Below, one piece after another: positions 40,220-48,906 of a DNA stretch of 64,000 nucleotides (position 1 is the first letter of the stretch; each line of letters opens with the position of its first letter). The position numbers were made by a program, and so were the translations under genes. The DNA lies in NCBI RefSeq assembly GCF_016862915.1, contig NZ_BONW01000016.1, positions 186,001 to 250,000 of the forward strand. The letters are read 5' to 3'. The notes under the pieces were generated by a model. The model searched no databases, was not told where the DNA came from, and worked only from the letters and a program-made list of their open reading frames with translations. This DNA is from Plantactinospora endophytica. Its GTDB lineage: Bacteria > Actinomycetota > Actinomycetes > Mycobacteriales > Micromonosporaceae.

Positions 40220-40406
40220 CCTGGCCGGCGCCCACTGGCGCAAGAGCACCCGCAGTGGCAACAACGGCGGCGCCTGTGTCGAGGTTGCCGATAACCTTCC
40301 CGGCAGAGTGCTAGTTCGGGACAGTAAGGACCGCGAGGGCGGCTCCCTCGCATTCGACTCGGGCGCGTGGCGGGCGTTCGTGGACGGCGTGGCTCGCCGC
40401 CAGTAG
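40212..40406 (+). CDS. DUF397 family protein
   Basis: 64 aa from ATG 40212, overlapping the XRE gene by 8 nt. Diagnostic DUF397 pattern: WRKSTRSGNNGGACVEVA at the start, VLVRDSKDREGGSLAFDSGA in the middle, then WRAFVDG. These small acidic proteins act as partners or antagonists of the adjacent XRE/DUF5753 regulator. Length and order are standard. It ends about 40 bp before the leader of CRISPR array 2. Confidence 0.88.
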   Translation: MDDLAGAHWRKSTRSGNNGGACVEVADNLPGRVLVRDSKDREGGSLAFDSGAWRAFVDGVARRQ

Positions 40407-40448
40407 TCGGGCCAAACGATGTGTCGCGCCCTTGCTCGCGAGCTCGGA

Positions 40449-40514
40449 ATGATCTTGGGGACACTAGTGAACAAGATTGACGTACTTGATCTATAGGGCC
40501 GCAGGTCAAGAAGT
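40449..40514 (+). promoter_or_regulatory. CRISPR leader of array 2
   Basis: 66 bp aligning without gaps to the leader of array 1, identical over the last 21 bases before the repeat. Leader-proximal orientation is therefore the same as array 1. Confidence 0.8.
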
Positions 40515-41114
40515 CTGCTCCCCGCGCACGCGGGGGTGATCCCGCTAGTCGGCTCGGTAGTGCCGACCGGAGCCACTGCTCCCCGCGCACGCGGGGGTGA
40601 TCCCGGTTCGCGCAGCCAGCAGAGAGCCGACCCACCCTGCTCCCCGCGCACGCGGGGGTGATCCGTCCTGCGAGGCGAGTAGTCGAGGGGGTGCATGCTG
40701 CTCCCCGCGCACGCGGGGGTGATCCCTGGAAGGCGCTCGGCTACGACTCGTGGGACTCCTGCTCCCCGCGCACGCGGGGGTGATCCCCCACACCCGGCCG
40801 TCGAGTCGAACGCCTACGCCTGCTCGCCGCGCACGCGGGGGTGATCCCGAGGTGTCGGTGACGGCGATCGAGTAGCCGGCCTGCTCCCCGCGCACGCGGG
40901 GGTGATCCCGCGTGCGCAGCCGACCCCGACGACGATCCGTGCTGCTCCCCGTGCACGCGGGGTGATCCCCTCGGTCCAGCTGTACGCAACCTCAAGCCCG
41001 GACTGCTCCCAGCGCACGCGCAGGTGATCCGATTCATCACGTCACCCTTGACATCCTGGCCGGACGGGCACGGCAAGTCAGGCTTCTACTCTCCGCGCGC
41101 CGATGGGGTAATCC
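40515..41114 (+). CRISPR. Type I-E-like CRISPR array 2, 10 repeats and 9 spacers
   Basis: Repeats start at 40515, 40576, 40637, 40698, 40759, 40820, 40881, 40942 and 41003, period 61 bp, then a decayed copy near 41087-41114. All intact repeats end GGGGGTGATCC, like the first three of array 1. Variants accumulate distally: 40820 has TGCTCGCC, 40942 lacks one G, and 41003 has two changes. The last spacer region is longer (about 56 bp), consistent with decay. No cas gene is near. Confidence 0.96.
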
Positions 41115-41307
41115 CGCCGTACAGACTGGTTATCTCGTCATCGACGCCAGGTCGCCTCGCCATCGGTCACTGACCAACCGCCGACCCCGACCTGGGCGCC
41201 GGTCGCCAGACGGGTGGCAAGCTCGTGCCCGGCAGCCCCCGTCACCAGCAACAGGACGAGCGCGACCGCGACCAGTAGATCGACGCATGCGACGGTGTCT
41301 ACTCCGC

Positions 41308-42069
41308 TCAAGCAACGGGGCGGCGTAGCAGGTACGTGTCCATGATCCAGCCTTTACGCTCCCGCGCGGCCCGGCGTACCTCGACGATCTCGGGGCCGAC
41401 CTCGGCGAGCGGTCCAGCGACCAGGATTTCGTCCGGGGTACCCAGGTAGGCGCCCCAGTAGATCAGCACGTCCGGCTCGGTCACGGTGGTGAACGTGCAG
41501 TGCGCGTCGAGCATCACCACCAAATCGTCCACTCCGGACGGCCAGCCCTCGGCCAGTAGCCGTCCCGTGGTCACCTGGAACGGCCGGCCGACCCGGTTCA
41601 GTCCGATCCGGTGCCGGGCGGCAAGCGTCGACACACTGCTCACCCCGGGAATCACCGCGTACTCGAAGTCGACCGTTCCGTCCGCCAGCATCTCCTCCAG
41701 CACCCCGAGCGTGCTGTCGTACAGGGCAGGATCGCCCCAGACCAGCATGGCGCCGCAACCGTCCGCCGGAACTTCGTCCCGGACCAGGTCCCGCAGCAGC
41801 TCGGCGCGGCGCCGACGCCACTGGTCCACCGCGTCCACATAGGCCGCCGCACTCCGGTCCCGGTCCGGATCCCGTAACTCCACCACCCGGTGACCCGGCT
41901 TCGTCGGGTGTCGGCGCAGGATCTCCTGCCGCAGCCCGACCAGATCCTGCTTCACGCTGCCCTTGTCGAGTACGAAGAAGACGTCGACCTCGGCGATCGC
42001 CCGTACCGCCTCCAGGGTCAACTGCTCGGGGTCGCCCGCCCCGATCCCGATGACCAGGATCTTCCGCAT
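41308..42069 (-). CDS. cobF: Precorrin-6A synthase (deacetylating)
   Basis: 253 aa from ATG 42069. Tetrapyrrole methylase fold with the N-terminal MRKILVIGIGAGDPEQLT, the GDPALYDS segment of the SAM site and VIPGVSSVSTLAARHRIGLN. CobF removes the C-1 acetyl group and methylates C-1 in the aerobic cobalamin route, so its presence indicates the oxygen-dependent pathway. It is the last gene of the leftward cobL-cobM-cobF operon, 2 bp after cobM. The 3' end lies about 190 bp from CRISPR array 2. Confidence 0.92.
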   Translation of the reverse strand: MRKILVIGIGAGDPEQLTLEAVRAIAEVDVFFVLDKGSVKQDLVGLRQEILRRHPTKPGHRVVELRDPDRDRSAAAYVDAVDQWRRRRAELLRDLVRDEVPADGCGAMLVWGDPALYDSTLGVLEEMLADGTVDFEYAVIPGVSSVSTLAARHRIGLNRVGRPFQVTTGRLLAEGWPSGVDDLVVMLDAHCTFTTVTEPDVLIYWGAYLGTPDEILVAGPLAEVGPEIVEVRRAARERKGWIMDTYLLRRPVA

Positions 42070-42071
42070 GC

Positions 42072-42824
42072 TCAGCCGTCCCGTTTCGCCGACCGGTCCC
42101 GGCCGGCCGAGTAGAGGTAACTGTCCGGAAAGCCTTCGGCAGCCAGTACCCGCCCGACGACGATCACTGCGGTCCGGCGTACCCCGGCCTGTTCGACCTG
42201 GTCGGCGATGTCGGCGAGGGTGCCGCGCAGCACCACCTCGTCGGGGCGGCTGGCCCTGGCGACCACCGCGACGGGGCAGTCGGCGCCGTAGTGCGGTACG
42301 AGCTGTTCGGCCAGTTCCCGGGTCCGGCCGACCGCCAGGTGCAGCACCAGCGTCGCCCGGCTCGCCCCGAGTACGGCGAGGTCCTCGGTCTCCGGCATCA
42401 CCGTCGAGCGGGCCCGAGCCCGGGTCAGGATGACCGTCTGGCCGACCGTCGGCACGGTCAGTTCCCGACCCAGCGTCGCGGCGGCGGCGGCAAACGCCGG
42501 AACACCGGGCACGATCTCGTACGGCACGCCGGCCTCGTCGAGCCGGCGCAACTGCTCGGCCACCGCGCTGTAGATCGACGGGTCGCCGGAGCAGAGCCGG
42601 GCCACCTCGTGCCCGGCCCGGTGCGCGTCGACCATCCGGGCGACGATTTCGTCCAACGTCAGGTCGGCGGTGTCCACCAGGTCAGCATCGGGCGGACACG
42701 ATTCGAGCAGCTCCGCCGGGACCAGACTGCCGGCGTAGAGGCAGACCTGGGCGCGGGCCAGCACCCGCTGGCCGCGTACCGTGATCAGGTCGGCGGCGCC
42801 CGGTCCGGCGCCGATGAAGGTCAC
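42072..42824 (-). CDS. cobM: Precorrin-4 C11-methyltransferase
   Basis: 250 aa from GTG 42824, the start that overlaps the cobL stop as GTGA; GTG 42830 is an alternative. Signatures: VTFIGAGPGAADLITVRG, VCLYAGSLVPAELL, LCSGDPSIYSAVAEQ and EIVPGVPAFAAAAATLGREL. These are the SAM-binding and corrin-methylase motifs of CobM/CbiF, which methylates C-11 of precorrin-4. Middle gene of the leftward operon. Confidence 0.93.
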   Translation of the reverse strand: MTFIGAGPGAADLITVRGQRVLARAQVCLYAGSLVPAELLESCPPDADLVDTADLTLDEIVARMVDAHRAGHEVARLCSGDPSIYSAVAEQLRRLDEAGVPYEIVPGVPAFAAAAATLGRELTVPTVGQTVILTRARARSTVMPETEDLAVLGASRATLVLHLAVGRTRELAEQLVPHYGADCPVAVVARASRPDEVVLRGTLADIADQVEQAGVRRTAVIVVGRVLAAEGFPDSYLYSAGRDRSAKRDG

Positions 42825-44071
42825 CGGCACGGCTTGCTCACCGCCCACTGCACCAGGGCCCGGGCCGGCTTCCACGAAGTGAAGCCGCCGAGCGGCGCGG
42901 CCCGCTCGACGCCGAGCCGGGTCAGGTCACCGCCGAGCTGCGCGGCACGGATGGTCAACTCGCGTTCCCCCTCGATCGTCACCGCGTGCGCCACCAGCCG
43001 GCCGCCCGGGGCCAGCGCCGCCCAGCACGCGTCCAACACGCCCTCGGTGGCCAGGCCGCCGCCGACGAAAACCGCGTCCGGCGCCGGCAGCCCGGCCAAC
43101 ACTGCCGGAGCCCGACCGACCACCACATCCAATTCGGGTACGCCGAGCGTGCTCGCATTGCCGGCGATCCGCTCGGCCCGGTCCGGTCGGGCCTCGACCG
43201 CCACCGCCCGGCAGGTCGGCTCGGCCCGCAGCCACTCGATCCCGATGCTGCCCGAACCGGCGCCGACGTCCCAGAGCAGCTCGTCAGGCGCCGGGGCGAG
43301 CCTGGCCAGCGCCAGTGCCCGGGCCTCCCGCTTGGTCAGCGCCCCGTCGTGCTCGTACGCCTCGTCGGGCAAGCCTGGCACGCTCGACCGGAGTACGGCG
43401 TCCGGTCCGGCGGTGGCGTGCACCGCGACGACGTTCAACGGGTCACCGGGCGGGTGCGGCCAGTTCCCGGCGGTGCCGTCGCGCCGCTGCTCCTGCCCGG
43501 AGCCGAGTGACTCCAGAACGGTCAGTGAACTCGCCGAATAGCCGGCGTCGGTGAGCAGGCCGGCGAGTGCCGACGGTGTCGACGCGTCGACGCTGAGTAC
43601 CAGAATCCGCCGGTTGGGGGCGAGCACCCGGCGTACCCGGGCCAGGTCGCGGCCGACGGCGCTGACCACGGTGACCCGCTCGACCGGCCAGCCGAGTCGG
43701 GCACAGGCCAGCGCGATCGACGACGGGTGCGGCAGCACCTCCACCCGGTCCGGGCCGACGAGTTCGACGATCCGGCCTCCGATCCCGAACCACATCGGAT
43801 CGCCACTGGCGAGTACGCAGAGCCGCCGGTCGGCATGCGTGTCGAGCAGGCCGGGCAGCGCCGGGAGCAGCGGGGACGGCCAGCTCATCCGCTGCGCGGG
43901 CAGGTCTTCGGGTAGGAGGTCGAGCTGTCGGCGACCGGCGACGACGACCTCGGCCGCGCGCAGTGCCCGCCGGCCGGCCTCGCCGAGCCCGGCCCAACCG
44001 TCCGCGCCGATGCCGACCACGGTCAGCCCTGGTCTGGCACTCGTCCCAGGTCGGGCACTCGTCGCGGTCAC
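42821..44071 (-). CDS. cobL: Precorrin-6Y C5,15-methyltransferase (decarboxylating), CbiE-CbiT fusion
   Basis: 416 aa from GTG 44071. Residues ~15-215 are the tetrapyrrole methylase (CbiE) half: LTVVGIGADGWAGLG, LASGDPMWFGIGG and PHPSSIALACARLGWP. Residues ~235-410 are the class I methyltransferase (CbiT) half: LTKREARALALARLAP, LLWDVGAGSGSIGIEWLR and DAVFVGGGLATEGVLD. The fused enzyme methylates C-5 and C-15 and decarboxylates the acetate side chain. First gene of the leftward operon, divergent from the riboswitch-controlled chelatase operon. No separate riboswitch is visible on this strand. Confidence 0.93.
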   Translation of the reverse strand: MTATSARPGTSARPGLTVVGIGADGWAGLGEAGRRALRAAEVVVAGRRQLDLLPEDLPAQRMSWPSPLLPALPGLLDTHADRRLCVLASGDPMWFGIGGRIVELVGPDRVEVLPHPSSIALACARLGWPVERVTVVSAVGRDLARVRRVLAPNRRILVLSVDASTPSALAGLLTDAGYSASSLTVLESLGSGQEQRRDGTAGNWPHPPGDPLNVVAVHATAGPDAVLRSSVPGLPDEAYEHDGALTKREARALALARLAPAPDELLWDVGAGSGSIGIEWLRAEPTCRAVAVEARPDRAERIAGNASTLGVPELDVVVGRAPAVLAGLPAPDAVFVGGGLATEGVLDACWAALAPGGRLVAHAVTIEGERELTIRAAQLGGDLTRLGVERAAPLGGFTSWKPARALVQWAVSKPCR

Positions 44072-44261
44072 GAGCCGGAACGTTAGCCGACCTGCCGCCG
44101 CCGATGCCCGTCCGGGTGAGCCGAGTCATCGGCAGCCTCGTGCCCTGCCTCGGCGGACTGCCGACGCCGGCGCAGCCGCACTCGGACCAGATGGCGCGTC
44201 CAAGCCAACCGCGTCGGCGCCGGCCGGGTGGGCTGAGTCGGCGCCGGTCGGGTCGGCTGTG

Positions 44262-44450
44262 TCATCATCGGCGGCGACGGTGCGGCGAGGAACACCGGTG
44301 GGTCGGTCCGACAGGACCGGCGACTCCGGGGCGGTCCCGCCACTGTGACCGGCCGACGACGGCCGGGAGCCAGACACTCCGCCCCCGTCCCGGGTCGGCC
44401 CTCCGGGCGGCCCGGTACCGGACCGGTCGCGGGCGTGGACACCCGCGGGG
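44262..44450 (+). ncRNA. Cobalamin (B12) riboswitch
   Basis: The 393-bp gap between cobL and the chelatase gene contains, on the plus strand, the conserved cobalamin aptamer elements in order: AGGAACACCGGTG (44288-44300), GGGGCGGTCCCGCCACTGTG (about 44328-44347) and the B12-box core GGGAGCCAGACACTC (about 44365-44379). A hairpin CGCGGG/CCCGCG around 44427-44447 abuts the AGGAGG ribosome site of the chelatase gene and may act as a ligand-dependent sequestor. It should shut off translation or transcription of the rightward operon when cobalamin is plentiful. Outer boundaries are approximate. Confidence 0.87.
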
Positions 44451-44464
44451 TAGGAGGTTGACCC

Positions 44465-46744
44465 GTGCGGTCGTACCCGTTCTCCGCCGTCGTCGGGATG
44501 GACGACATGGCACTCGCGCTCACCCTCAGCGCCGTCTCGCCGGGCATCGGCGGGGTGCTGATCCGGGGCGAGAAGGGCACCGCGAAGTCCACCATCGTCC
44601 GGGCGCTGACCGGACTCCTGCCACCGGTGACCGTCGTCACCGACTGCCGGTTCTCCTGTGACCCGGCTACCCCCGACCCCGACTGCCCGGACGGGCCGCA
44701 CGATCCGGCCGCGCCAACGACGACCCGAGCCGCCCGGCTGGTCGAGCTGCCGGTCGGCGCGACCGAGGATCGGGTACTCGGCGCCATGCACCTGGAACGG
44801 GCGCTGCGCGACGGCGTGACCGCGTACGAGCCGGGGCTGCTCGCCTCGGCACACCGTGGACTGCTCTACGTCGACGAGGTCAACCTGCTGCACGACCACC
44901 TGGTCGACGTACTGCTCGACGCGGCGGCGATGGGTCGGGCCACGGTGGAGCGGGAGGGCGTCTCGGTCGCACACGCGGCCCGGTTCGTACTCGTCGGCAC
45001 GATGAACCCGGAGGAGGGTGAACTCCGCCCGCAACTGCTGGACCGGTTCGGGCTGACCGTCGAGGTGGCGGCCAGCCGGGACCCGGCGGTACGGGCCGAG
45101 GTGACCCGGCGCCGGCTCGGTTACGAGGCCGACCCGGACGGGTTCGCCGCCCGGTACGCGGCGACGGATGCCGAGCGCGCCGCGCGGATCGCCGCCGCCC
45201 GTCGACTGTTGCCCGAGGTCCGGCTCGACGACGACACCCTGTACCGGATCGCCACCGTCTGCGCCTCGTTCGAGGTCGACGGGATGCGTGCCGACCTGGT
45301 GACGGCGCGTACCGCGATGGCGCATGCCGCCTGGTGCGGACGTACCACGGTCACCGCGACGGACATCCGGGCGGCGGCCCGGCTCGCGTTGCCGCACCGG
45401 CGTCGGCGCGACCCGTTCGATCCGCCCGGCATCGAACAGGACCGGCTCGACCAGGCGCTCGCCGACGCCGGCCTGGACCAGCCCGAGCCACCGCCGGGCA
45501 GCGGTCCGGGGCCGGACGGCGCCGGCCCGGACGAGCCCGATCCGGGCGGGCCGGGCGGCGGAGCGCCAGCACCCGACGACAGCGGCCCCGTGCCGGGACA
45601 GACCCCTTCGGCGACCGACACCGATCCCGGCAACGGCGGGTCGCGGCCAAACGGCACGGGCGACAAAGCCGGCACGGAGGGCACGGACGGCACGGACCAG
45701 ATGCCGGTACCGGCCGCACCGCACGGCTCGGCGGACCCGGGGCCGGTCGGTCCGGACACCACCTCCGGCAGCGGGAGCCGGACGTTGACCGCCGACCGGC
45801 CGTACCGGGCGCGGTTGCTGGTGGTGCCGGGGATCGGGGCGGGCGTCGCGGGTCGCCGGTCACCGGCGGTCACCACCGTCGGGCAGACGATCCGGACCAC
45901 TGCGCCCGGGGCGGGGCCGGGAAACCGGCCGCATCTGGTCGCCACGCTCTGGGCGGCAGCCCCGCACCAGCGGGCCCGTGGCCGGCGGGGCGTCGGGCTG
46001 GAGCTGCGGGCGCAGGACGTACGGGTGCCGGTCCGGCAGGGCCGGGAGGGCAACCTGATCCTGTTCTGCGTCGACGCGTCCGGCTCGATGGCCGCCCGGC
46101 AGCGGATGCGGGAGGTGAAGACGGCCGTACTCTCGCTGCTGCTCGACGCGTACCAGCGGCGGGACAAGGTCGGCCTGGTCACCTTCCGGGGCACTGCCGC
46201 CGAACTCGTGCTGCCGCCGACGTCCAGTGTGGACGTTGCCGCGACCCGGCTCGCCGAGTTGCCGACCGGTGGGCGTACCCCGCTGGCCGAGGGGCTGGTG
46301 CGGGCCGGCGCGGTGCTGCGGGTGGAACGGATCCGGGATCCGCGCCGCCGTCCGCTGCTGGTGGTGCTGACCGACGGTCGGGCCACCGCCGGCCCGGACG
46401 CGGTGTCCCGCTCCCGGTACGCCGCCCGACTGCTCGCCGCCGACGGGGTCCGGTCGGTGGTGGTCGACTGCGAGGCGGGACGGATTCGGCTCGGTCTGGC
46501 CGTCGAGCTGGCCGCCGCACTCGGTGCCGAACACCTGCCACTGGAGCAGGTCGCCGCCGGCACCCTGACCAGCGCGGTACGCACCCGCACCGACAGCCGT
46601 ACCCGCAGCGGCCCCGACCCGGCCGCCCGGACCGGCACGGCGATCCAGGCCACGGGCACCGGTCACCGTACCGGCGCGGTCGGGTCGAGCACGGGGTCGA
46701 ACAGCTCCGGCCGCAGCCTCGTACGCCGGGGGAGGGCCGCCTGA
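44465..46744 (+). CDS. Fused ChlI-ChlD-type chelatase subunit, probable cobaltochelatase
   Basis: 759 aa from GTG 44465, preceded by GTAGGAGG. Residues 1-320 form a ChlI-like AAA+ domain: Walker [10 protein letters not shown] (35-43), Walker [12 protein letters not shown], sensor [20 protein letters not shown]. Residues ~340-480 are a Pro/Gly/Asp-rich linker. Residues ~530-705 are a VWA domain with the MIDAS motif DASGS (Asp537-Ser541) and [10 protein letters not shown]. Such fusions drive metal insertion with a large CobN-type subunit, which is not in this window. Riboswitch control and coupling to cobO and cobB argue for cobalt and the corrin ring rather than magnesium. Confidence 0.88.
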   Translation: MRSYPFSAVVGMDDMALALTLSAVSPGIGGVLIRGEKGTAKSTIVRALTGLLPPVTVVTDCRFSCDPATPDPDCPDGPHDPAAPTTTRAARLVELPVGATEDRVLGAMHLERALRDGVTAYEPGLLASAHRGLLYVDEVNLLHDHLVDVLLDAAAMGRATVEREGVSVAHAARFVLVGTMNPEEGELRPQLLDRFGLTVEVAASRDPAVRAEVTRRRLGYEADPDGFAARYAATDAERAARIAAARRLLPEVRLDDDTLYRIATVCASFEVDGMRADLVTARTAMAHAAWCGRTTVTATDIRAAARLALPHRRRRDPFDPPGIEQDRLDQALADAGLDQPEPPPGSGPGPDGAGPDEPDPGGPGGGAPAPDDSGPVPGQTPSATDTDPGNGGSRPNGTGDKAGTEGTDGTDQMPVPAAPHGSADPGPVGPDTTSGSGSRTLTADRPYRARLLVVPGIGAGVAGRRSPAVTTVGQTIRTTAPGAGPGNRPHLVATLWAAAPHQRARGRRGVGLELRAQDVRVPVRQGREGNLILFCVDASGSMAARQRMREVKTAVLSLLLDAYQRRDKVGLVTFRGTAAELVLPPTSSVDVAATRLAELPTGGRTPLAEGLVRAGAVLRVERIRDPRRRPLLVVLTDGRATAGPDAVSRSRYAARLLAADGVRSVVVDCEAGRIRLGLAVELAAALGAEHLPLEQVAAGTLTSAVRTRTDSRTRSGPDPAARTGTAIQATGTGHRTGAVGSSTGSNSSGRSLVRRGRAA

Positions 46745-47358
46745 TGCCGCAGGGACAGCCGGAGGTCGTACCCGAGGACGGGCTGACCACCCGGCAGCGC
46801 CGCAACCGGCCGCTGCTGATGGTGCACACCGGCCCGATGAAGGGCAAGTCGACCGCCGCGTTCGGGCTGGCCATGCGCGGCTGGAACCAGGGCTGGTCGA
46901 TCGCCGTCTTCCAGTTCGTCAAGTCGGCCCGGTGGCGGGTCGGCGAGGAGGCCGGGCTGCTCGCGCTCGGCCGGCTGCACGAGCAGACCGGCGAGGGCGG
47001 TCCGGTCGAGTGGCACAAGATGGGCTCCGGCTGGAGCTGGAGCCGCAAGTCGGGCAGCGAGGCCGACCACGCCGCCGACGCCCTGGAAGGCTGGCGGGAG
47101 ATCCAGCGTCGGCTCGCCGGGCGGCGGCACCAGCTCTACGTACTCGACGAGTTCACCTATCCGATGAAGTGGGGCTGGGTCGACGTGGCCGAGGTCGTCG
47201 ACACCCTGCGGAACCGGCCCGACGGCCAGCACGTGGTGGTCACCGGCCGGGACGCCGACCCCCGGCTGGTCGAGGCCGCCGACCTGGTGGTCGAGATGAC
47301 CAAGGTGAAGCACCCGATGGACTCTGGCCAGAAGGGACAGCGGGGGATCGAGTGGTGA
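46744..47358 (+). CDS. cobO: Cob(I)yrinic acid a,c-diamide adenosyltransferase
   Basis: 204 aa from ATG 46744, sharing one base with the chelatase stop (TGATG). P-loop GPMKGKST (30-37) binds ATP in the CobA/BtuR/CobO manner. Family blocks AMRGWNQGWSIAVFQFVKSA, EWHKMGSGWSW, YVLDEFTYPMKWGWV and VVVTGRDADPRLVEAADLV are intact. It transfers the 5'-deoxyadenosyl group from ATP to cobalt. Middle gene of the riboswitch-led operon, coupled to cobB by GTGA. Confidence 0.94.
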   Translation: MPQGQPEVVPEDGLTTRQRRNRPLLMVHTGPMKGKSTAAFGLAMRGWNQGWSIAVFQFVKSARWRVGEEAGLLALGRLHEQTGEGGPVEWHKMGSGWSWSRKSGSEADHAADALEGWREIQRRLAGRRHQLYVLDEFTYPMKWGWVDVAEVVDTLRNRPDGQHVVVTGRDADPRLVEAADLVVEMTKVKHPMDSGQKGQRGIEW

Positions 47359-48764
47359 GCCGGCTGCCCCGGGTGGTGATCGCCGCGCCCGGCTCCGGAC
47401 AGGGCAAGACCACCGTGGCGACCGGGCTGATGGCGGCACTGCGGGCCCGGGGCCTGACGGTCAGCGGGCACAAGGTCGGCCCGGACTACATCGACCCCGG
47501 CTACCACGCCCTGGCGACCGGTCGACCGGGGCGCAACCTCGACCCGCACCTACAGGGCGAGGAGCGGATCGTCCCGTTGCTGCGGCACGGCGCGACGGTG
47601 CCGTCCCCGGCCGACGTCGCGGTGGTCGAGGGCGTGATGGGGCTGCACGACGGTGCCGTCGGTCGGGAGGGCTTCGCCTCCACCGCGCACGTCGCCCGGC
47701 TCACCCGCAGTCCGGTGCTGCTGGTGGTGGACGTCTCCGGCAGCTCCCGGAGCGTCGGCGCGCTGGTGCACGGGTTCGCCAACTTCGACCCGGAGCTGAC
47801 CCTGGCCGGGGTGATCCTGAACAAGGTCGGCTCGGAGACCCACGAGTCGGAGGTGCGGCAGGCGGTCGCCCGAACCGGCGTACCGGTGCTCGGGGCGCTG
47901 CGCCGGGACGCGTCGCTGGACACCCCGAGCCGGCACCTCGGGCTCGTGCCGGCCGCCGAGCGTGGGGCCGACGCCCGGCGTACCGTCGAATCGCTCGCCG
48001 GGCACCTGGCCCGGGCGGTGGACCTGGACGCGGTGCTCGCCGTCGCCCGCCGGGCGCCGGAACTGCCCGCCGGGCAGTGGCGTCCCTCCGACGAGGTGCC
48101 CCGGCTCGCTCCGACGACGGTCGCGGTCGCCGGTGGGTCGGCCTTCACCTTCCGGTACGCCGAGACCGACGAACTCCTCGCGGCTTCCGGCGCGCACGTC
48201 GTACCCGTCGATCCGCTGCACGACGAGGAGCTGCCGCCCGACTGCGCGGGTCTCTACCTCGGCGGCGGCTTCCCGGAGGTGTATGCGGCGCAACTCTCCG
48301 CCAACGCCCGGCTGCGCGGCGCGGTCGCCCGGGCGGCCCGGGCCGGGATGCCGATCGTCGCCGAGTGCGCGGGGCTGCTCTACCTCTGCCGCGACCTCGA
48401 CGGGCATCCGATGAGCGGGGTGTTGGACGCCTCGGCTCGGATGACCGGAAAGCTCACCCTCGGCTACCGGGAGGGGGTCGCGGTCGGCGCCGGCCCGCTG
48501 GTCGAGCCCGGCATGGCGGTGACCGGGCACGAGTTCCACCGCACCCAGGTCGAGTATGCCGACGGCCGCCTGTCGGCGTGGCGCTTCCGCCCCCGGCCGT
48601 CCCGCCCGCACGGGCTGGACGCGGCGGTCGAGGAGGGCGTGGTCGCCGGGGTCGGCGGCAGCGTGCACGCCTCCTACCTGCACGTGCACTGGGCCGGTCA
48701 TCCCGGTCTGGCCAGCCGGTTCACCGCCTCGGCCTCCCGCTACTCCGCCGGGGTGCGGTGTTAG
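47355..48764 (+). CDS. cobB: Cobyrinate a,c-diamide synthase
   Basis: 469 aa from GTG 47355. N-terminal dethiobiotin-synthase-like ATP domain with P-loop APGSGQGKTTVATGL and HKVGPDYIDPGYH. C-terminal class I amidotransferase domain with the nucleophile Cys in IVAECAGLLYL, LYLGGGFPEVYAAQL upstream and the His-containing HASYLHVHWAGHP near the end. It amidates the a and c carboxyls of (hydrogeno)byrinic acid using glutamine and ATP. Last gene of the rightward operon, followed by a long hairpin. Confidence 0.93.
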   Translation: MSRLPRVVIAAPGSGQGKTTVATGLMAALRARGLTVSGHKVGPDYIDPGYHALATGRPGRNLDPHLQGEERIVPLLRHGATVPSPADVAVVEGVMGLHDGAVGREGFASTAHVARLTRSPVLLVVDVSGSSRSVGALVHGFANFDPELTLAGVILNKVGSETHESEVRQAVARTGVPVLGALRRDASLDTPSRHLGLVPAAERGADARRTVESLAGHLARAVDLDAVLAVARRAPELPAGQWRPSDEVPRLAPTTVAVAGGSAFTFRYAETDELLAASGAHVVPVDPLHDEELPPDCAGLYLGGGFPEVYAAQLSANARLRGAVARAARAGMPIVAECAGLLYLCRDLDGHPMSGVLDASARMTGKLTLGYREGVAVGAGPLVEPGMAVTGHEFHRTQVEYADGRLSAWRFRPRPSRPHGLDAAVEEGVVAGVGGSVHASYLHVHWAGHPGLASRFTASASRYSAGVRC

Positions 48765-48837
48765 CGGAGAACCCGGGCAGGCGGCACCGAGACCGGCCCG
48801 TGCGGTGCGGCGGGCGCGCCCGGCGGGAACACCGGAC

Positions 48838-48868
48838 CGGGGGCGGCACCGGACCGGTGCCACCCCCG
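48838..48868. terminator. Bidirectional hairpin terminator
   Basis: CGGGGGCGGCACCGG pairs with CCGGTGCCACCCCCG at 14 of 15 positions with almost no loop, between cobB and the convergent monooxygenase gene. A half-size copy of the CACCGGACCGG element lies just to the left. Confidence 0.75.
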
Positions 48869-48906
48869 TCGCGACCACTGCCGTCCGAAAGCTACGGCAA
48901 CTACCG

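Noticed and set aside
36699-41307. cas genes or adaptation genes near the CRISPR arrays
   Set aside because: None of the frames shows Cas motifs; the intervening genes are XRE, DUF397 and two small proteins.
41130-41315. 61-codon leftward frame between CRISPR array 2 and cobF
   Set aside because: Arg-rich, no ribosome site and no recognisable motif; overlaps the end of cobF.
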